A stretch of DNA of 18,855 nucleotides from JALZAA01 sp035316025. Its GTDB lineage: Bacteria; Actinomycetota; Acidimicrobiia; IMCC26256; JACDBD01. Positions 14,055-18,855 of the stretch are shown piece after piece (the first letter of the stretch is position 1; each line of letters starts with the position of its first letter). The position numbers were made by a program, and so were the translations under genes. The stretch covers positions 1 to 18,855 of the forward strand of contig DATFXL010000066.1 in the NCBI GenBank assembly GCA_035316025.1. Reading direction: 5' to 3'. Below the pieces are notes generated by a model, which was given only the letters and a program-made list of their open reading frames with translations, was not told the origin of the DNA and made no database searches.

Positions 14055-15269
14055 TCAGCGAGTGGCGCGGATCGGCACGCTCGCGTAGCCGGCGACGTTC
14101 GCCATCCGCACGCGGCGCAACCCTGACTCGTCGACCTCGAGGCGCTGCCACCGCGCGAGCAGCTCCTCGATCGCGATCCGGCTCTCCATGCGCGCCAACG
14201 CCGCCCCGAGACAGCTGTGCACGCCGTGGCCGAACCCGATGGTGATCCCTGGCGGTCGTTCGATGTCGAAGTCGTCGGGGCGGTCGAACGCTCGCGGGTC
14301 GCGCGTCGCCGCGCCCGTGATGAGGAGGGTCGGGAAGCCGGCCGGGACGGTCCCGCTCTCGAGCTCGCGCTCCTCCACGCTGAACCGTCCTTGGTACTGG
14401 GACGGCGGCCAGTACCGGAGGATCTCGTCGACCGCCCGAGGGATCTTCTCCCGGTCGTCGATGACCTTCTGCCACTGGTCCGGGTTGCGCCAGAACAGCA
14501 CCACGGCGTTGCCGACGAGCTTCGTGACCGTCTCCGCACCCGCACCACCGAGGAGCGAGGCGAATCCGGTGATCTCGGCATCGTCGAGACGCGTTTCCGT
14601 GCCGTCGCCGCGGTCGACGGTTACCTGCGTGAGGCGCGACAGCATGTCGTCACCCGGGTGCTTGCGCTTGTCCACCGTCAGCTCGTGGAAGTAGATGCCG
14701 TTCTCGAGGATCGCCTGCATGTTCTCCTGGCTCGGCTCCCTCTGACCGGTCTCACGATGGAGGCCCAGGTCGATGCGGTGGCGGATGCCCTGACGGTCTT
14801 GCTCGGGAACGCCGAGCATGCGTGAGATCACCTCGACGGGAAAAGGGGCCGCGAAATCGGCGACGGCGTCGAACTCGGGCGCGTCGTCCAACGGGTCGAG
14901 GAAGCTGCGAATGACCTCACGGATCATCGGCTCGAGCGCGGTGACAGCACGGGGCGTGAATACGCGACTCACGAGCGCACGGAAGCGATCGTGCTCTGGA
15001 GGATCCATCATGATGATGTTCCGGTAGCTGGCGATCTCCTCGGGGTCCTTCGAGAGGAGGAACAGCTCGATACCGTGCGCGCTCGAGAAGCCTTCCCAGT
15101 CGCGGTGGGCGGCGAGGACGTCGGCGAACCGCGACAGGGCGTAGAACCCGTATTGCTCGCTGTAATACACGGGAGCCTCGTCGCGAAGGCGCCGGTACAG
15201 GTCGTAGGGGTCGTTGAAGAACTCCTCGGAGAACGGATCGAACTCCACTGGGGCCGTCGTGACGGTCAT
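14055..15269 (-). CDS. Cytochrome P450
   Basis: A 404-residue soluble P450. The I-helix reads GGAGAETV (241-248; acid E246, T247). The ExxR motif is EILR (282-285). The heme loop FGHGVHSCLGAALAR has the proximal Cys at 353. The N-terminus FDPFSEEFFNDPYDLYRRLRDEAPV is typical of actinobacterial class I P450s. The ATG at 15269 overlaps the stop of the upstream SDR gene (ATGA) and has GAGGAG 5 nt before it; an open frame further upstream only shadows the SDR. Coupling to the SDR suggests that hydroxylation and alcohol/ketone interconversion act on the same molecule. The gene ends 3 nt from the end of the convergent solute-binding protein gene. Confidence 0.95.
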   Translation of the reverse strand: MTVTTAPVEFDPFSEEFFNDPYDLYRRLRDEAPVYYSEQYGFYALSRFADVLAAHRDWEGFSSAHGIELFLLSKDPEEIASYRNIIMMDPPEHDRFRALVSRVFTPRAVTALEPMIREVIRSFLDPLDDAPEFDAVADFAAPFPVEVISRMLGVPEQDRQGIRHRIDLGLHRETGQREPSQENMQAILENGIYFHELTVDKRKHPGDDMLSRLTQVTVDRGDGTETRLDDAEITGFASLLGGAGAETVTKLVGNAVVLFWRNPDQWQKVIDDREKIPRAVDEILRYWPPSQYQGRFSVEERELESGTVPAGFPTLLITGAATRDPRAFDRPDDFDIERPPGITIGFGHGVHSCLGAALARMESRIAIEELLARWQRLEVDESGLRRVRMANVAGYASVPIRATR

Positions 15270-16024
15270 GCCTGCTCCTCGGGCTTCGGACGGGGGGCGA
15301 CCGTCACGGACGGCATCGAGAGGCTGGCGCCGGCCCGCAGCACCGCGTCGACGACCGACACCAGGTCGTCGACGGCGATCATGCTGCCGCTCAGAAGGCC
15401 GCGCTCGAGCCAGGCCGGCGCCAGTTCGGCCGCGAGGTCGAGGTCCCATTCCTCGATGAACTCCGTGCGCGAGTCACCTTCGCCGCCACCGCAGTCGCCG
15501 ACGACGAGCCGCGTGAACCCGATCCCGGGGTGCTCCACGCGCCACGCCTCGACGAGCTTGTCGAGCGCGGCTTTGCTCACGATGTACGCACCGAGCCCCG
15601 GCCACGGTGGTGTGAGCGACGCACTGACGGACGAGAGGAAAGCGGCCGTACCGGCGCTCTCGTCGAGGTGGGGGATTGCGGCGGCGGTGACGCGGGCGGC
15701 GCCGGTCACATTCGTGTCGAACACGCGCCGCCACGTGTCGGTATCGACGTCGACGAGGCGGGCAAGGGGGCCGAACGCCGGCGTGTAGACGAGCGCGTCG
15801 ATGCCGCCGAGCCCGCGCGCCGCCTCGTCGATCGCCGACCGGCACGAGGTCTCGTCCGTGACATCGCACGCGACCGCGAGTGCCCCGGGACCGGCCTCCT
15901 CGGCGGCGGCGTCGAGGCGCGTCTTGCGCCGGGCGAGCAGGGCCACCTGTGCTCCTCGCCGGGCGAGCCCGATCCCGATGCAGCGTCCGAGCCCGCTCGA
16001 CGCGCCGACGACCACGGTTCTCAC
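15266..16024 (-). CDS. Short-chain dehydrogenase/reductase
   Basis: A 252-residue SDR. The cofactor loop GASSGLG is at 7-13, followed by ARRKTRL (32-37), basic residues that favour NADP(H). DVTD (54-57) and N105 are kept, and the catalytic set is S134, Y147 and K151 (YIVSK). Two usual signatures differ: the NNAG strand reads YTPAFG (80-85), and after the active site the PG motif is replaced by GDCGGGEG (~176-183). It likely oxidises an alcohol or reduces a ketone. It starts at a GTG with AGGGGGAGGG 8 nt upstream and is translationally coupled to the P450 behind it (ATGA). Confidence 0.9.
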   Translation of the reverse strand: MRTVVVGASSGLGRCIGIGLARRGAQVALLARRKTRLDAAAEEAGPGALAVACDVTDETSCRSAIDEAARGLGGIDALVYTPAFGPLARLVDVDTDTWRRVFDTNVTGAARVTAAAIPHLDESAGTAAFLSSVSASLTPPWPGLGAYIVSKAALDKLVEAWRVEHPGIGFTRLVVGDCGGGEGDSRTEFIEEWDLDLAAELAPAWLERGLLSGSMIAVDDLVSVVDAVLRAGASLSMPSVTVAPRPKPEEQA

Positions 16025-16032
16025 GCTCCGGT

Positions 16033-16060
16033 CCCTCCCCCTTCGGTGACGCAGATGTTA
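16033..16060 (-). promoter_or_regulatory. Upstream region of the SDR-P450 operon
   Basis: The GTG start of the SDR is preceded by a strong ribosome site AGGGGGAGGG (minus strand of 16033-16042). Further up, TAACAT (minus strand of 16055-16060) fits a TAnnnT -10 element and places transcription about 24 nt before the GTG. A -35 is not convincing (TTGTGC at 15-nt spacing). The promoter of the divergent SnoaL-like gene must lie in the same 61-nt gap. Confidence 0.3.
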
Positions 16061-16085
16061 GAACACGGCGGTGCCGCACAATCCC

Positions 16086-16460
16086 ATGACCACGCTCGAC
16101 GACGCGACCGCCCAGGCTCTCGTTCGCCATTGGCTCGAGGGGTGGAACGGCGGCGACGTCGACACGATCATGGCCCGGTTCGCGCCTGACATCGTGTTCA
16201 GTTCACCGGGTGTCTCCATGCTCACCCGCGACTCCGCGAAGACAACGATCGAGGGATACGACGCGCTGCGCGCCTACGTCGAGGACGCCCTGCGTCGGAC
16301 GGGCGGGCTCCGATACACCCTGCACGACACCTACGTCGGCAGCGACAGCATCGTGCTCGTCTACGCCTGTGGGCTTCCCGGTGGGGAGCCGAAGCGCGGT
16401 GCCGACTTCATGCGCGTCGGCCGCGACCACAGGGTCGTCGAGTGGCGCTGTCACTACTGA
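16086..16460 (+). CDS. SnoaL-like/NTF2-fold protein
   Basis: A 124-residue protein of the SnoaL-like superfamily, with typical opening helix ALVRHWLEGWNGGDVDTIMARF, then FAPDIVFSSPG, a helix YDALRAYVEDALRRTGG and strands SIVLVYACGLPG and GADFMRVGRDHRVVEWRCHY at the end. It differs from the other NTF2-like protein at 3499 and is not beside a Rieske gene. Such proteins are often isomerases, dehydratases or epoxide-opening enzymes (limonene-epoxide hydrolase shares the fold). No strong ribosome site is seen. The ATG at 16086 is used, but a GTG at 16071 in the same frame is possible and would add five residues. It ends 1 nt from the end of the convergent epoxide hydrolase gene. Role unknown. Confidence 0.78.
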   Translation: MTTLDDATAQALVRHWLEGWNGGDVDTIMARFAPDIVFSSPGVSMLTRDSAKTTIEGYDALRAYVEDALRRTGGLRYTLHDTYVGSDSIVLVYACGLPGGEPKRGADFMRVGRDHRVVEWRCHY

Positions 16461-16461
16461 G

Positions 16462-17628
16462 TCACCGCACCGTCCGGAAGAAGGTTCGTAGGTCCTCGAC
16501 GAAAAGCTCCGGCTGCTCCATGGCGGCGAAGTGACCGCCGCGCGGCATCTCGGTCCAGTGAGCGACGTTGTACCGCCGCTCGACCCAGGCCCGGGGTAGG
16601 CGGATGGGCTCACTCGGGTAGCGCGCGATGCCGGTGGGCACGTCGACGAACTCCGGCGCCCGACGTTCCAAGCCGGCGTGCCGGAGCTCCCAATAGAGCC
16701 GAACCGATGACGTGATGGTCTGAGTGACCCAGTACGTCATGACGTTCGTGATGAGCTGGTCCCTGGTGAACGCGTTCTCGGGCCGGCCGTCGCAGTCGCT
16801 CCACGCGCGGAACTTCTCGACGATCCAGCTGAGGAGGCCGGCGGGCGAGTCGTTGAGCGCAACGCCGAGCGTCTGCGGCTTCGTTCCCTGCTCCTGTGCG
16901 TAGCCGGATTCCTCGCGGCGGAATTCGGCCATGGCCGCGAGATCCGCCTTCTCGTCATCGGTCAGCGGCACCTCCTCGCCGGGAGGGTCGGCGATCGGCA
17001 TGTTGAGGTGGATTGCCGCGCAGTGCTCCGCATCGAGCGCACCGATCCTTGTCGCGACCTGAGCGCCCCAGTCGCCGCCCTGGGCGGCGTAGCTCGTGTA
17101 CCCGAGGCGAGCCATCAACTCGGCGAACGCGCGGGCGATCTGCCATGGCTCCCAGCCGCGTGCGTGTGTGGGCTCCGACCAGCCGTAGCCGGGAAGCGAC
17201 GGCGCCACGACGTGGAACGCGTCGGTGGCGGCGTCCCCGCCGTGGACCTCGGGCTCCGTCAGCCGAGGAATCACATCGAGGAACTCGACAACCGAGCCGG
17301 GCCAACCGTGCCCGATCAGGAGAGGAAGAGCGTCGGCATGCCGCGAGCGGGCGTGGATGAAGTGGATGGACTGCCCGCCGATCGTCGTGCGGAATTGCGG
17401 CAGCTCGTTGAGGCGCGCCTCCTCGGCTCGCCAGTCGTACTCGTCGCGCCAATACATGACGAGGTCGCGCAAATAAGCGACCGGAAACCCGTACTCCCAC
17501 CCTGTGCCCTCGATCTGGTCGGGGAAGCGCGTCTGCGCCAGGCGGATGCGGAGATCGTCGAGGACCTCGTCGTCGACCCGGACCTGGAGGCGCTCGATCA
17601 ACGGACGACGACGGGGAGCGTCTCCCAT
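16462..17628 (-). CDS. Epoxide hydrolase (alpha/beta hydrolase fold with EHN domain)
   Basis: A 388-residue microsomal-type epoxide hydrolase. The N-terminal EHN domain (about 12-120) contains DDLRIRLAQTRFPD and FRTTIGGQSIHFIHARS. The oxyanion-hole motif is HGWPGS (107-112). The nucleophile Asp186 lies in QGGDWGAQ, the acid is probably Glu340 in RYPSEPIRLPR, and the catalytic His366 in RGGHFAAMEQPE. All catalytic parts are present and the length is normal, so it should be active, opening an epoxide to a diol. The ATG at 17628 overlaps the end of the upstream P450 gene by 31 nt; a TTG at 17601 that overlaps the P450 stop (TTGA) is an alternative start. Pairing with a P450 suggests that the P450 makes the epoxide this enzyme opens. 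Confidence 0.92.
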   Translation of the reverse strand: MGDAPRRRPLIERLQVRVDDEVLDDLRIRLAQTRFPDQIEGTGWEYGFPVAYLRDLVMYWRDEYDWRAEEARLNELPQFRTTIGGQSIHFIHARSRHADALPLLIGHGWPGSVVEFLDVIPRLTEPEVHGGDAATDAFHVVAPSLPGYGWSEPTHARGWEPWQIARAFAELMARLGYTSYAAQGGDWGAQVATRIGALDAEHCAAIHLNMPIADPPGEEVPLTDDEKADLAAMAEFRREESGYAQEQGTKPQTLGVALNDSPAGLLSWIVEKFRAWSDCDGRPENAFTRDQLITNVMTYWVTQTITSSVRLYWELRHAGLERRAPEFVDVPTGIARYPSEPIRLPRAWVERRYNVAHWTEMPRGGHFAAMEQPELFVEDLRTFFRTVR

Positions 17629-18797
17629 CCCCGGACCGTTGACGTGGGCGCGAGCTTGGCGTTGCCCACGTCGACCTCCCAATCGGGGAACCGGTTGAGC
17701 ACCTCGTCCAACGCGACGCGGCCCTCGACGCGGGCCAGTGCGGCGCCCAGGCAGAAGTGGATGCCGTAGCCGAAGCTCAGGTGCTGCACGTTCTCCCGGT
17801 GGATGTCGAAGTGGTCGCCATCGGGGTTGCGGCGGTCGTCCCGATTGGCCGCGCCGACGAGGAACAGCATGACGCTGCCCTCCGGCACCGTCCGTCCGTA
17901 GTGCTCCACGCCTCGGGTCACGTACCGGGCGACGTGCGGCGCGGGCGGCTCGTACCGGAGGAGCTCTTCGATCGCGTTCGGGATCAGCGACCGGTCCCGA
18001 ACGAGCTCCCGGCGCTGGTCGGTATGGTCGGCGAGCACCTGGCCCGCCCAGCCGATCAGCCGGGTCGTGGTCTCGTTCCCGGCCCCAGCTACCACGTTGA
18101 CGTACGTGAGCACCTCGTCGCGTGTGAGCCGGCGGATCTCCCGGGTCTCGTCCTCGAACTCGGCGAGCAGCAGCTCCGTCATGAGGTCGTCCGAAGGATG
18201 GTCGACGCGCCAGTCGACGTAGTCGGCGAAGGCCTCGCCCGTCACGAACCGATCCTGCGAGGGCTTCATGGGCTGACCAGGCGTGGTCCGGAGATCGGCG
18301 TCGACCCGGTCGCGAATCGCTTCCTGGTCCTTCTCGGGGATGCCGAGCAGCATGCCGATCACGCGCATCGGCATCTGTGCACCGAGATCACGAACGAAGT
18401 CGAAGCGTCCCGTGCCCACGAGTGGATTCAGGCACCGGGCGCAAAAGTCGCGGATCTGCGGCTCGAGCGCGTTCATCTTCTTCGGGGTGAAGACTCTCGA
18501 GAGCAGGCCGCGGTGCACGGTGTGGACGGGTGGGTCCTCGAAGATGAGTACGCCCGGCGGCATCTCGATCCCTGCGTTGATCAGCTCGAGGACGGCCCCG
18601 CGTCCCGAGATGTAGGTCTCCCGGTCGACCAGACCGCGCTCGACGTCGTCGAACCGGCTCAGCGCGTAGAAGTCGTGCTCATCGTTGCGGTACAGCGGCG
18701 CCTCTTCCCGCAGGCGCCGGAACACCGGGTACGGATCGGCGTTGATCCCGACGTCGTACGGGTCGTAGTAGACGCCGGTGCCGGTCGTCGTGGCCAT
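17598..18797 (-). CDS. Cytochrome P450
   Basis: A 399-residue soluble P450. The I-helix is AGNETTTR (239-246; acid E242, T243), a form common in actinobacterial P450s acting on steroids and fatty acids. ExxR is ELLR (278-281). The heme loop FGYGIHFCLGAALAR has the proximal Cys at 349. The C-terminal half is closest in style to the P450 at 14055-15269, and both share the motif SRVFTP in the C-helix region, so they may be paralogues. The ATG at 18797 has AGAGG 5 nt before it. It is the first complete gene of the operon and overlaps the epoxide hydrolase gene by 31 nt. Substrate unknown. Confidence 0.95.
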   Translation of the reverse strand: MATTTGTGVYYDPYDVGINADPYPVFRRLREEAPLYRNDEHDFYALSRFDDVERGLVDRETYISGRGAVLELINAGIEMPPGVLIFEDPPVHTVHRGLLSRVFTPKKMNALEPQIRDFCARCLNPLVGTGRFDFVRDLGAQMPMRVIGMLLGIPEKDQEAIRDRVDADLRTTPGQPMKPSQDRFVTGEAFADYVDWRVDHPSDDLMTELLLAEFEDETREIRRLTRDEVLTYVNVVAGAGNETTTRLIGWAGQVLADHTDQRRELVRDRSLIPNAIEELLRYEPPAPHVARYVTRGVEHYGRTVPEGSVMLFLVGAANRDDRRNPDGDHFDIHRENVQHLSFGYGIHFCLGAALARVEGRVALDEVLNRFPDWEVDVGNAKLAPTSTVRGWETLPVVVR

Positions 18798-18817
18798 GGC
18801 AACCTCTGCTTCGCTCC

Positions 18818-18855
18818 TCAGGCCGTCTCGGGCCGTGTGCCGGGTCGGCTCGTGG
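18818..18855 (-). other. Possible 3' end of an upstream minus-strand gene
   Basis: At the right edge one minus-strand frame is open for 12 codons (TSRPGTRPETA) and ends with TGA at 18820-18818, 20 nt before the P450 start. This spacing resembles the other operon joints in the window. The piece is too short to tell from chance or to identify. Confidence 0.3.

Noticed and set aside
16056..16065. TGTTAGAACA resembling part of a KstR steroid-regulator operator
   Set aside because: Only one TAGAAC half-site fits; the second half lacks the expected partner, so it cannot support a KstR site. It also overlaps a simple -10-like element.
10048..18797. P450 genes as fragments of a mycobacterial CYP125/CYP142 cholesterol cluster
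   Set aside because: The AGxET I-helix form is shared by many families, and no other cholesterol-cluster genes such as kshA, hsaC or mce genes can be recognised here.

Overview
The window is a GC-rich, densely packed bacterial catabolic region. Frequent GTG starts, strong G/C bias at third codon positions, three class I-type cytochromes P450, actinobacterial-looking Rieske oxygenases and a Leu/Ile/Val-type solute-binding protein suggest an actinomycete (Actinomycetota, possibly Acidimicrobiia or Mycobacteriales-like). I cannot fix the genus from sequence alone. No tRNA, rRNA, IS element, integrase or CRISPR array is visible. I find 18 protein genes, one truncated by the left edge, plus a possible gene tail at the right edge.

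Layout. (1) 2-451 (+): 3' end of a cyclase/kynurenine-formamidase-like hydrolase, overlapping tail-to-tail with (2) 384-2036 (-): a Baeyer-Villiger-type flavin monooxygenase. (3) Divergent from it, 2127-5514 (+): a tight four-gene operon of Rieske oxygenase alpha subunit, NTF2/SnoaL-fold protein, Cys-less thiolase-like lipid-transfer protein and DUF35 zinc-ribbon/OB-fold protein. (4) 9954-5522 (-): a second four-gene operon of Rieske oxygenase, unknown 109-residue protein, amidohydrolase lacking its HxH metal motif and exported alpha/beta hydrolase. (5) 11325-10048 (-): a P450, divergent from (6) 11383-12498 (+): a dihydrodipicolinate-reductase-like NAD(P)-dependent protein. (7) 12741-14051 (+): an exported ABC solute-binding protein with its own candidate promoter. 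(8) 16024-14055 (-): SDR and P450, overlapping by ATGA. (9) 16086-16460 (+): a lone SnoaL-like protein. (10) 18797-16462 (-): P450 and epoxide hydrolase, overlapping by 31 nt.

How the genes may work together (inference): several oxygenases of three chemistries (Rieske, P450, BVMO) introduce oxygen. Epoxide hydrolase, SDR, cyclase-like hydrolase, amidohydrolase and alpha/beta hydrolase process the products. The thiolase-like/DUF35 pair would do CoA-ester C-C bond cleavage, as the Ltp2/ChsH2-DUF35 aldolase does in steroid side-chain degradation. The solute-binding protein would capture the substrate or a breakdown product. This fits degradation of a hydrophobic, probably alicyclic, terpenoid, steroid-like or aromatic compound; the substrate itself cannot be read from sequence. 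No ferredoxin, ferredoxin reductase or transcription factor lies in the window, so electron supply and regulators are elsewhere.

The most interesting points are the Rieske-NTF2-thiolase-like-DUF35 operon, the Rieske-109 aa-degenerate amidohydrolase-exported hydrolase operon, and two candidate operator/promoter arrangements at 2056-2086 and 9990-10018.
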